This document shows, piece by piece, positions 21,061 through 30,589 of a stretch of 64,000 nt of DNA. Position numbers and translations under genes: made by a program. The notes under the pieces were generated by a model that was given only the letters and a program-made list of their open reading frames with translations, was not told the origin of the DNA and ran no database searches. The stretch comes from Paramacrobiotus metropolitanus (lineage: Eukaryota; Tardigrada; Eutardigrada; Parachela; Macrobiotidae). The DNA lies in the NCBI RefSeq assembly GCF_019649055.1, contig NW_026570221.1, positions 930,001 through 994,000 of the forward strand, read 5' to 3'. Position 1 is the first letter of the stretch, and every line of letters begins with the position of its first letter.

Positions 21061-23829
21061 ATGGGAATCCGGCTAAGTTCCAAATCCCAAGGTTCTGGTC
21101 GGAGAATATCATAATTGTATGATGCGACTTCTGTGGTCGACCCGTACAGTAATCCCGTTCAAAATTGATCGGTTAAAACTGTTTAATCTGCTACCACAAA
21201 CCTGGTTATGACTATCCGATACGAACCGGCTCGAAAATCCTGTTGCAAATCTTGAGTTTCTACGATGGAAAGGGTCGGTTGACTAGTACCTTACGCTTCT
21301 TTGGCCAGGGGTAGTATTTCCATCCGATGCATTCCATTGTAAGCTGACCTGTGGTCGGTCGTAATGGTATCCGACCAGTGGTCGGTCATTCCATCCGCCG
21401 ATGGTCGGCCAGAATAAATTGCACTATTTCACCCAAGTGGGGCCAGGCAAGTTTGTTTTGGTCGAATTCGTCCATAAAGAGATAGTTCTGCGTCTTCTTC
21501 TTCGATGTTAATCGAGTAAGCCGACCTTTTGTCGGTCGGTTAACATATCCGACCAGTGGTCGGTTATCTATGGTGTTTTTCGTAGATCGGCTATCAACTT
21601 CCGATGGTCAACTAGAGTATGCTTTTGTCCGTCCAAAAGGTGTAATCTTCCGCGGGGAAGTTGATGTCCGACTTATGGTTGCGTTGTCGACTTGTTGTCG
21701 TGCTTTTCCGACCTCCTTTCGGTTGTGTGATCCGAACGACTAGTGGTCGGTCATACGTTCTCCTTCATGGTCGACCGAGATGACTTACTCTATTACACCC
21801 GTCTAGGGATGGTAAAGAATCATATGGTCGACTCCGTCCTGATATGTACTCTGGGTCGGATCCGAGCTCGTGTTGGCCGGTTAACCCGTCGCTCCAAGTG
21901 ACTTGCCTCTGGACGTTCCGAATTCCGTACGGTTAATTTCAAGTCGGTGATGGCTTCTTGCCATGGCGTCTGTCGGCCAAGTGGCCTGTACTACATCATG
22001 CAATTGTACTTGCTTGTGGTAACAAAGGACTTCAAAACACAGGATAAGCTTTTTGGTTAAAACCGGCGAACAGTTTTCGCACTTCGGCAGCGCTGTCCAA
22101 CGGGTCCCAACCTGAGCCAGACTGCCCGTTTCTCCGGTAAGCCCATGTGGGGCTGGTTGCCGGACGAAATTTTACCTTTATGCACATGCAAGTCCTGAGG
22201 TGGTGTCAGATCCGATTCTTCGTTTCTTTGTCGCGAACCTGAGACGCCAAGCCGCTTCTGTTGGGAGTAGGCGACCAACGTCCACGAGGGTCGTTAAAAG
22301 GGTTCCGGCCGTGTCTACTAGCGTGGTCTGCCTAGGATGTTCGATTTAAGTTATGGGGAAGCGGGTCGGCGGAGTCGCCTTATCCTCAGATATCATCAGA
22401 TTCGTCAGACGTCGGCCAAACCGTCGGAGGCCCCTTGAAGGAAAGGCAGCACGTTCTAAACGTCCGTAGTCGTGGTCACCGGTGAGTTGGTTGGTTGATC
22501 CGATATCTTCCGGGGGAAACTTCGGTTGGACTCCGGGTACAGGTTCCTGGTTGAGAGCCTATAAATCTGGTTCGAACGGAGAATCCGGCCAGACTTTTAG
22601 ATGGTAGCAGTCGTGATCCCGAATCGCGACTTGTCCTGCTTCTTCCCTTGTTTCCATAAGGTCGACATCTGTTGGTCGTTATGGTCGGCTTCCTTGGTCG
22701 GCCCAAATATATGTTCCGCTGGTACCATTAACGTTAACATAGTCGATTCTGTAGTCGGCTAAGGTAGCGAATCCTGGTTTACAGTCAGTAGCGTTGCGAT
22801 TTGAAGGGTCAGATCGTAGGTCCGGCCGAATTCTGTGGTTAGGCTGCTCTGACTGGCTACTAAGTATACAGTCGACTTCTGTGGGCGGCTGAAGTAACAG
22901 ATCTGGCTTCCAATGTTCCTTCGGCTACCATGCAACTACCGTGTATCGGTCGACTTTTGTAGTCAACTTCAAGTAGCAGGATCAGGGTTTCCACCGCGAT
23001 CTGCGGAAGCTAGGCCTCTGGGCAGGAATCCATTCGTTCGCTCCCGCTATCGTGAAAAAGTCTCCTGGTTGACAACTACCTCGAAAGCGGTCGGCTTCTG
23101 TAGTCGACTTGAGTTAGTACGATCAGGCTGGTCGTTCTGCGCTGTTGGCAGCTTTGCCGAGTAAGACATCCACTGTCTGCGGTGACGAAGGTTGCTGGTC
23201 GGCTACTTAGTTCCCGAGTCGGCCAAGGGTGCTTTGGCAAGCATGGCCTTGAACACACGCAGCGCTGTTTTCCGGGCCATGTTAGCAGAATGCTCTAGGT
23301 CTATACTCCGGAGACGGTTGGATGGAGTAATCTTCTTGCTCACCATGTAGCAGACGGGCGTGGTTCCACGATTTGCATATTTAGCAGGCCGGGGCGTCTG
23401 TTGGCTCCGACTGTAGCAGATGTGGTTCGAGCGATCTGCTTATGCCGTGCTTGGGATTTGGGGTCAGTTTGGCCAGTTCATTCCAGGGATTATTTGGGGG
23501 ATGTACCGGTACGGTGAAGGAATCCAAATACGCAGGTCTGACCACTCGTTTCCGGGTCCGACCGCAGAATCCGGCAAACTTATGTGGTCGGCACTATTGA
23601 CATAGGCATGGTTGACGACTGCTGCGTTCATAGTTTATCGGTTTCTGTAAGAAAGATAAAAAAGTGTCCATCTCGAAGTCGTTTCTCGACGTTCATTTGT
23701 CGTTTCTCGACGTTGCTGTTTCTCAGCATATTCTCCTCTTGGGTGTTCGTAGCAGGGATCAGGTTCCAGTGTGGTATCTATCCTTATCGCAAGTTCACAG
23801 GGACAGGCGGGTCGCCGCCGAAGTAGTCT
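21061..23829 (-). repeat. Decayed non-coding tract of the second retroelement copy
   Basis: The sequence is full of GGTCGG/CCGACC words (for example CGACCAGTGGTCGGT near 21378 and 21551), the mirror of 4286-7569. The splice-acceptor-like tract near 23650-23680 (minus) matches that at 4430-4452. There are no long frames. Confidence 0.5.
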
Positions 23830-25145
23830 TCTTCGTCGTAAGGCACTGGTCATCGGTAAGGGCGTCGTGGGGCCTCCTTCGGTTCACATGGCGCCGGACC
23901 GCTTCGTTGGGATGTATCGTCCGTATCGTCCGCTTCCTGGCCTGGGTATTCTGCCTGGGCCTTCTTTGCTTTAGCGACCTGTTTTCGAAGTTTCAGCAGG
24001 AATATTCGTGGGCCCGGTGCCAGGTCGTCTGACATCCCTTTCTCGTAAGGAAGCGAGGTAAATCCGCTTGGTAAAGTCTTTTTCTCGTTGTATCAGCTCA
24101 CGAATTCTGGTGCGTCGTCACAAAGGTCTATTTCTTTCTCTCGGAAACCATACTTCCCCGCGTAAAGTTTGTGGGTAAAAAGTAGGTCCCGCTGCATTAC
24201 GGCGAGGATGATGTTTCGCATCGGTGAGCCAAGTTGGGCCACGATAGTTTCCAAAGCCGATGATATCCGCTGGTTCCGATAGAATCCGTACAAGAAGGAA
24301 TGGCAAAAGTAGCTGCCAAGACTTGCTTCAAAGATGTATCATACGACTGCAGCCACACTGTTTTGAGCGAGGTCCATCTCCTCTCCCAGGAGATGATTAA
24401 GTAAATCTGAGGCTGCACTAGCTGCCGTGATGACAAAAACCGGGTGGGCGTCGGTAATGACAAACTGGGCGAAGCTTTCCAGATTGTCATACTGGTATTC
24501 CCGGGCGTTTAGTTGACTTGCACGCGTCCAGTTCGGGCTGTACAAAAGTATGTTCAACAAAACCAGGTTAGTCATCGATGGCAAGGCATTCGCTCGTTCA
24601 TACGGATGTTCCGTATCATGGCCGGTGTGAGCAGCCATGTTGAAATCCGCCTGCCACCAGCAGCGTCTGGTATCCAGATCGGATGAGAAACTGCCGTAGG
24701 TTCTCTGCCATCCGCCAGATTTGTGGGCGGTGTCGTTCCTCTTAATCCATGGTGTTCATGATGTTATTCGTCCGTTGGGACGGATGTTGCATGACGACTT
24801 CGATACCTTGCTGTCGGGCATCGTTGTAAAGAAGGTCTTCTCGGCTGGTATCTCGACCAATGGTAACTGTGCCATCTCGTCGGCCACTTCAACATTAATT
24901 TGCTCCGATTGAGCTTCTGGTTAAGCCTCCGGTTGAGCTGACGGTTCCGTCATGTAGGCGTCCGGCTGCTGTTCAGGTGGGATGAAATTCTGTTTCGACT
25001 TACTGGTTGAGTCGACCATTAGTCCAATTTCTGTTTCTCCCGATAGGTCGGGTCGGTTCCTTGCTAGCTCCCCGAATGATGGCCCGTTGTTTTTCGATTC
25101 TGTGTCGAAGATCATGACCAAGTTTATGTCGGAAGTCGAACCCAT
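23830..25145 (-). pseudogene. Broken copy of retroelement ORF2
   Basis: Frames on the minus strand match ORF2 at 2126-4285 in the same order but switch frame repeatedly. These include ALETIVAQLGSPMR (against ALETLVAQLGTPMR), VITDAHPVFVITAA and GETEIGLMVDSTSKSKQNF. The zinc-finger N-terminus is absent: similarity stops near 25145, where a fragment in the other orientation begins. This is clearly a pseudogene and shows that ORF2 belongs to a multi-copy element. Confidence 0.7.
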
Positions 25146-25887
25146 CTTGGGCCAGAACGCGCCTTACCTATCAGGAGCTTCGCTATTTGCGGTGGTCCCA
25201 CTAGCACCAATGGTTCAGCTAAACCAAGGCCAGAATGTGCCCTCGCTGATCCAGCTACCGAATGGAGCGTATGGCTGGATGGCAAATCCAACGGAGCCAT
25301 CCCGTATCCACCAAACCAGCTGATAAATCCGTCACAAACAGCCAAACCAGGCGTAACAGGTGCCGCTGCCGGCACCGAAAGTTCTACCGACCAAGTAACT
25401 CTACAGGTCCAATTCCTTACCCAGAAAGGATGCCTCACGGCATTCGCATTTGCGACAGTGCCTCTCCACTCACCTTAGCCGATGAACCTCGGCTGGACGC
25501 AAGCACAAGCTTGTATTAAATGGCTACAAACCTTTCGGTCAGGTAAGACCGGAAGATCGATCCCCGGTTGGAAGTGAAATTCAAGCCCGGTTTCTCACCC
25601 GGCTAAGGAGATTAATACCTTGCCCGAAGTAATTTGGACGGAAAAAAGTTTTGCGCCAATTTCTTACCCCAACCTCGGTGAACTGAACCGGTACCATCAG
25701 GTAACCCGAGAAACGATGGCATGAGGCCGATGCCCTTCGCAGGAGCTTGAACTCCCGCCCAGAGGCAAGTTGGGCCCGTTGCTATCGCAGCCTACGAGAC
25801 GGCAGCCAGCGACAGTCACGCTACCGGTGCAGTGGGGCATACGATCGCACTCACTCCCGTACGCACGCACTCGCATCGCCAGCGCCT
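25146..25887 (+). repeat. Plus-strand fragment of the retroelement 3' region
   Basis: The stretch resembles 6950-7640. It shares a GGATGC...GGCATT followed by GCATTTGC-GACAGTGCCTCTC and, further on, CCTTCGCAGGAGCT...CCCGCCCAGAGGCA. It abuts the minus copy head to head at 25145 and is interrupted at 25888 by the TIR transposon. No gene is present. Confidence 0.5.
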
Positions 25888-27205
25888 GTAACCGACCAAA
25901 ACGTCCGTACGAGCAATACGTCCGGCGGACGTTACGGTAGTTGAACCGTCCGGGGGGCCAAAAAGACGCCCGCCGTAAATTTTGCCCACCCGAATTTTTT
26001 TGCGTTTTCCATGCGACTAACAGCTCCCGACAGCTTTTTCAGCCTGAGCACTTTGGTCGGAACAGTGTTTCAGCCCGGAAACTTTGGCCGGAGCGCTATG
26101 TTAACCCCGACACTTTAGTCCGAGAATTATGTCGGCCCGGACACATTGGTCGGAGAATTATTACAGCCCGCACACTTAAGTCCGAGTACTATTTCAGCCC
26201 GGACAATTTGCTAGGAGCACTATGTCAGCCCGGACACTTTGGTCCAAGAATTATGTCAGCCAACAGATTGGTCGGAGTATTATTACAGCCCGGACACTTT
26301 AGACGGAGAAATTTATCAGCCCGGGCACTTTGGTCGCAGCATTATTCCAGCCCGGGCGCTTTGGTCGGAGTACTACTCCAACCCGGACATTCTGGTCTGA
26401 GTACTATTCCAGGCCAGACACTTTGGGCGGAGTACTATGGTATCTCAGGCAGCCGAATAGTTTGCCTGCGCTGCCACGTCAAAACGATGCGCTGCGCTTC
26501 GTATACCGCTGCGTCATCGAAGGTTATAAAACCAAATCTTGGTTTTTAAATTTTTAAGCCTTGCGTGCGGCGCCCGGCGCGTCTTTTTATGGGAAAAACC
26601 CGCTATCCCTTCTCACATTCATTGTGGAGAGTACCAAGTTTTTGTCGGGCTTCTTTTGAGGAAGAGATTGTATGTGAGGCCGCCGTTGATGGCCTGCAGT
26701 CAACAGCATTAGCCTCACCATAATTAAATCAATTATCGCAGTAGAATGCAGTAGTGAATAAAAAAAATGTTAAATCAGCTGAGGACGAGATTATATTGCA
26801 AAGACTCTGAAGAAAACGTACGGCAACTGAAGGTGCCTGTTTGCCAGTTTTCTAAACCTAAATAGTACCAGATAGTACCATGATCAAGCTGTCCGGGTGC
26901 GTTGACCAAAGTAGCCGGGCAGAACTATTGCTCCGACCAAAGTGTCCGGGATGAAAAAGTCCTCCGACCAAAGGGTCCTGAATGGAATATTATTCCGACC
27001 AAAGTGTCTGGGCTGACATAGTGCTCTGACCAAAGTGTCCGGGCTGCAAAAGCTGTCAGGAGCTTCTGGTCGCATCGAGAACGCGAAAAATTTGGGTTGG
27101 GAAAATTTCCGGCGGATGCGTTTTTGGCCGCCGGACGGTTTAGTCGGTCTAACGACCAAAACTTTCGCCGGGTGTCTTGGTTGTCCAGACGTTTTGGTCG
27201 GTTAC
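25888..27205. mobile_element. TIR transposon with internal 31-bp array, copy 2
   Basis: The ends GTAACCGACCAAAACGTCC and GACGTTTTGGTCGGTTAC are inverted repeats identical in type to those of 15229-16099. Inward from each end come a GGCGGACGTT...CCGCCGTAAATTTTGCCC-like block and 31-bp units, inverted on the right side (26890-27060). The immediate flanks GCCT and GCGT agree at three of four bases. The central part (26443-26880) has no transposase. Non-autonomous; its superfamily is not determined. Confidence 0.7.
26041..26442 (+). repeat. 31-bp tandem array, about 13 units
   Basis: The unit is approximately CAGCCCGGACACTTTGGTCG followed by GAGNATTATTT, repeated 13 times with about 15-30 percent divergence. 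It lies inside the left arm of the TIR transposon. Variable positions are mostly in the AT-rich half, while CCCGGACACTTTGGTC is conserved. Such subterminal arrays are usually transposase-binding sites (established for several DNA transposons; inferred here). Confidence 0.85.
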
Positions 27206-27659
27206 GCGTTAGGCGTCTTCCTCTGTTTGGCTCGATATGCCGTTCATCAGCATTAGCTACCATTATCATTAACTGCACTTTCATCATCACGCTCACACCG
27301 AACTTTTCACGTGGTTTGTGTTTTGGTTTCTGGTGCATTAATGCAATCCACAATAAAGCCTTGTTTTCTCACTATCGTGAGCCTCTGTTCGCCTGCTGTC
27401 CCACTGCTAATGCACAACCTGGGCGGTGCGGCGGAAAACAAAACCGTCTCAAAATTTGTTTGCTTCCGGAAAAAGAGAACGTTTTGGAAACCGTCCTGAT
27501 TGCAATTATACCGCCCTTGCAATAACACTGTGAAATTGCATTCTGCCGCGTTGGTAAATATCAATGCATCGCTTGGGCACGCTTAAGAAGAGCGATGCGC
27601 AGCTTTGAAGAATGTGTGTTTTGAGTTTTGATCAGTCACGGGCGTTTGCAGACTATCTG
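27206..27659. other. Spacer, no gene seen
   Basis: ORFs here (up to 142 codons across the transposon border) are not protein-like and cross the TIR, so I do not call them. The stretch joins the TIR transposon to dispersed repeat copy 2. Confidence 0.35.
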
Positions 27660-28330
27660 TACAGTACGCAACTGCACAAAGAAGTGTGCACTTCAATGAT
27701 GCTGACCTTAACGGCAGCCTTATTAGTTACCTTCGGCCGCTAAAGCGTTCCTAAAAGTGTAAGTGACCTCTAATGCTTGAGTTGGCACTAATGACCAGTC
27801 TGCAGTTAGACCATCGGCATCCTTTTTTTACGCTGGCGCCTGCGGACACACCCAGGAAAAATGTAAGCGCGGACAATGCCGGCAGTAGAAATGCGCCAAT
27901 AATGTAATCTTAAACCAAAAAATATGGCTTTGTGCAGACTCATATGAGAGCGTAATGAAAGTTTTGGAAAGAAACATCGCTGGCATCGTCCATTTTCAGT
28001 ATTCTATCTGTAGTCGTGGTCACAACACATGGAAGTTTTTATTTTTTGCTGGCTGCGGTCATTTTCTTGACCACCTCTACACTTTCATTTTAAATATTGT
28101 TTTATGCTATTTAACGAAATATCGCTTTACGTAATTTGTCTTCGCAAGTTATCACAGAATTAAACGTTTTTATGCGGTGGACTGTCCATGTCCATTGGCG
28201 TTGGCAAGCGACACATTCACTGCCACAGACATATGGTCAGCACAAGCTAACAAAAAATTTCCCTTTTTTTACTGCATTTTTTCATGATACTCGCAGTCCT
28301 TCGGGTACCGCCCGCGGGAAAGTTCAGGCG
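27660..28330 (+). repeat. Dispersed repeat, copy 2
   Basis: This matches 14370-15130. Landmarks are CGGACAATGCCGGCAG, the CTCATATGAGAG block, CATTGGCGTTGGCAAG and CCTTCGGGTACCGCCCGC. It lies just beyond a TIR transposon, as copy 1 does, in the same relation of families. Non-coding. Confidence 0.6.
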
Positions 28331-28379
28331 TTAGCTCAAATCCAACACAAAATGTAGCTCTATAGTCTAGATGGCCGTA

Positions 28380-28480
28380 CTCTATACTGTGGCAAGTTAG
28401 ATACGACCACAGTGCGGAAAAATAGCAAAAGGCTGTTTAAACGCACTGTGCGGTAAAATAGCAAATGGCTATTTTGCCTA
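28380..28480. repeat. GCGGCAAAATAGCC-type palindromic repeat, cluster 2
   Basis: Two imperfect hairpins (AAAATAGCAAAAGGCTGTTT and AAAATAGCAAATGGCTATTTT) of the same family as at 20304 and 28820. Confidence 0.6.
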
Positions 28481-28484
28481 CTGT

Positions 28485-28819
28485 GAGGAGGAGTGGCCTC
28501 CCCGTACGCCCGCACTGGTGCGGGTGCTAAGTTGTTTTGCTGTATTCTGATGTTGAATTTCTTCATCTACCAGATCTTCAATCTGGTATATTCTTCAGTT
28601 GCTAGCCATCGTCGTCTGAGTAACTTGCTGCTCTTTTGGCCCCGCAGCATTCTGCTGCGGGAGCTTCTGTAGTGACATATGAATGGGATAAAGTGTGCAG
28701 TTGATTGTCGGGTGTCTTGCGTTTCCGCATAACTCGTAGTATACAACACTGCTCACTCTACAGGATAGATTCCGTTTCTGTCTCTGTCCGTGGATTCTTC
28801 CTAGATCCACCATCATACT
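28485..28819. repeat. Dispersed repeat related to 33127-33500
   Basis: GTGAGGAGGAGTGGCCTCCCC followed by a CCGC-rich hinge and TTGTTTTGCTGTATTCTG resembles GTGAGGAGGAGTGACCTCCCC at 33127 and its downstream DNA. Non-coding, unknown type. Confidence 0.35.
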
Positions 28820-28927
28820 ACCATACTGCGGCAAAATAGCTAAAGGCTATTTTAACGCAGTGTGCGGCAAAATAGCAAAAGGCTCTTTTGCCGCACTGGG
28901 AAGAAATGCGGCAAAATAGCCTTAGCC
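28820..28927. repeat. GCGGCAAAATAGCC palindromic repeat, cluster 3 (insert border)
   Basis: Hairpins TGCGGCAAAATAGCTAAAGG and further copies run up to the insertion border at 28927, right beside the duplicated octamer TAACATGC. Confidence 0.7.
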
Positions 28928-28935
28928 TAACATGC

Positions 28936-29396
28936 TGCTTGTACATCAGACCGTCCGTGCGCTCAAAAAAGCTCTGCCCATCATCCAGCACGGGCAGGCG
29001 TTCCACGAACAGACTGCTGTCCACAAAGATGCGCTCATCCGGCTTTTTATCATACAGACAAACAGCCAGGAACATGTCGCAGTGCGCCATGACGCTGGCA
29101 GGACGGAAGACCAGCGGTCCACCCGGGCTCTCCCGCAGTGCTACCTGCACGGTGGTGCCGACGTATGGCTTCAAATCGTAGTAGCGGGAGTGATGCGGCC
29201 AGACGCGATTGGAATGCGTCCATTCGGCCGCCACGGTGTGGCTATCGAAATCAACGAGTAAATCCGGACCGCGGACGCCCTGCACGTACCCGAGCCACCA
29301 TTGGCCACCGTGGCGCTGCACCAGCACCGTGTTGCCGTAATTGGTTTCCCGAGCACCCGACCACATCTCGCGGTAGAAGCGGGGTGTTGCGCTCAT
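28936..29396 (-). CDS. Tudor-like/F-box gene, N-terminal part (gene split by insertion)
   Basis: The ATG at 29396 (minus) opens a frame beginning MSATPRFYREMWSGARETNY, followed by GNTVLVQRHGGQWWLGYVQG and VDFDSHTVAAEW. This is a Tudor/chromo-like beta-barrel pattern, shared with the plus-strand gene at 44290 (MNATVRYFREV..., QWWLGYVQDI, VDFDASAVNAQW). The frame runs through VERLPVLDDGQSFF and LMYKQHV, then enters the palindromic repeat and stops. Its continuation is found at 20295 and below. Together they form one gene, of which this is the 5' exon. The start choice is supported by the aligned ATG of the paralogue. Separate use as a short Tudor-like protein is possible but less likely. Confidence 0.75.
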
Positions 29397-29456
29397 GGTG
29401 CTGCAAAGACAACGGAGAGGGTTAACAGAAAGCGTACAGAAGCCGTGAGCAATCAC

Positions 29457-30175
29457 GATAGCTATTGCCTGTTAGCTACAGAGTAACAGGTGAAAAGCCT
29501 CAGTATTATAACACTCATTCGAGGGCCATATAGCTGTGCTGCCTGTGCAACTTACAAAAATAGGAGAATGCAAGGGAAATGTAGTGATCTGGTACGGTGT
29601 GAGGATTTAACGATGGGACAAATGACAGCTTTCACAATTACGAACTCTTCTGCCTTCAAGAGAACCTGCTTTCAGACAAAAATTCACAGTCTGCGATCAC
29701 GACCAGACGGTCCAGTACCCTTATTGTTAACAGACTGTGCAAGATAAGCAATATGACGGAGAGCGGCGGAACGAGGCATAACATTTGGGGTGGGCGTTCT
29801 AATAGACTGTATGCTGCAGCTCTTCTTTTTGGGTTTCAAGCTAATAGCTCGTTATGTCGCTGAAGAGCACTGACCCCGCCTCTGTCGGGCTCCGATTTGT
29901 TTCGAAACAGCCGAGCACAGGGAAGCGCGCTTTACTGCTCTGTTTGGTGTTTCCGCATTTACGGATTGTTTCCCTGTTCAACGCCTTGGTGAATAACCGT
30001 CTTGAACAGAGATTCACCGTGTGTGCTGTGTTTTTTACTTTTTATTGATAGTCCAGACCGCGTGAGAGTCTGTGTCCGTGGAGACGCGATGTGAAGAGGA
30101 AGAAGAACTGGTAGAAAGCACGTTTGAACGCGTTTTTGACGTATTTTGTTGGCTCTCGTTGCGAATTTTTGTAAA
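29457..30175. other. Intergenic, no gene seen
   Basis: Only short frames are present. The segment lies between the divergent 5' ends of the minus-strand Tudor-like/F-box gene and the plus-strand gene at 30590, so it should hold their promoters. I could not identify specific motifs. Confidence 0.35.
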
Positions 30176-30365
30176 ATTGGCCGTGTCCATTCATTTCGGC
30201 CACCATTCATTTCGGCTACCATTCATTTCGGCTATCATAGATCCGGTTACCGCGTTCGATTTTCTTAGGTTTTCTCAGGTTTTTTAGGTCATTCTTAGGT
30301 TGGCTGCCGAAATGAATGGTAGCCGAAATGAATGGTGGCCGATATGATAGGGTGCCAAATTGGCA
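30176..30365. mobile_element. Small palindromic MITE
   Basis: The arms contain two or three copies of CCATTCATTTCGGC(C/T)A on the left and the inverse TGAATGGT(A/G)GCCGAAA on the right. The outer borders are AAATTGGC and GCCAAATT. The core carries several TTCTTAGGTT units, as at 60505-60705. Non-coding. Confidence 0.6.
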
Positions 30366-30589
30366 TTAGGCCATTAGTCTGGGTAGTTTTGCTGTCGCGC
30401 TCGTTGAGACTGGTACGGTACAGAGTAGGAGTGTTACGGTTCGCCGAAATATGTAAGAGTTGTTAATCGCATCTGTGTTGGTCACAGTGCAGTTGTGCAC
30501 TGAAGGTTGAAGCTCTTGCTCGTAGCGCCGTGTCTTGATAAATATCATTGTGGTTTGGCAGACTGTGGCAACGACTTCTATCGTCAGCG

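Larger units (their letters stand above)
20304..28927. mobile_element. Composite 8.6 kb insertion splitting a gene
   Basis: The octamer TAACATGC occurs directly outside both ends (20296-20303 and 28928-28935). Each end of the insert begins with a GCGGCAAAATAGCC palindromic repeat. On the minus strand, the codons before the insert (ending KQHV) and after it (IPFP...IRDV) line up with the uninterrupted plus-strand paralogue (KHVVAF...QLRDV), with frame kept when one octamer copy is counted. This is what insertion of a hAT-type element with an 8-bp duplication would leave. Inside are the palindromic repeat ends, a degraded retroelement (20560-25145), a second fragment (25146-25880), a TIR transposon (25888-27205) and dispersed repeats (27660-28820), so later elements nested into the first. 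Confidence 0.75.

Noticed and set aside
26041-26442. Regular 31-bp repeats as a CRISPR array
   Set aside because: The units are contiguous without unique spacers, diverged, and lie inside a TIR transposon in a eukaryotic context.
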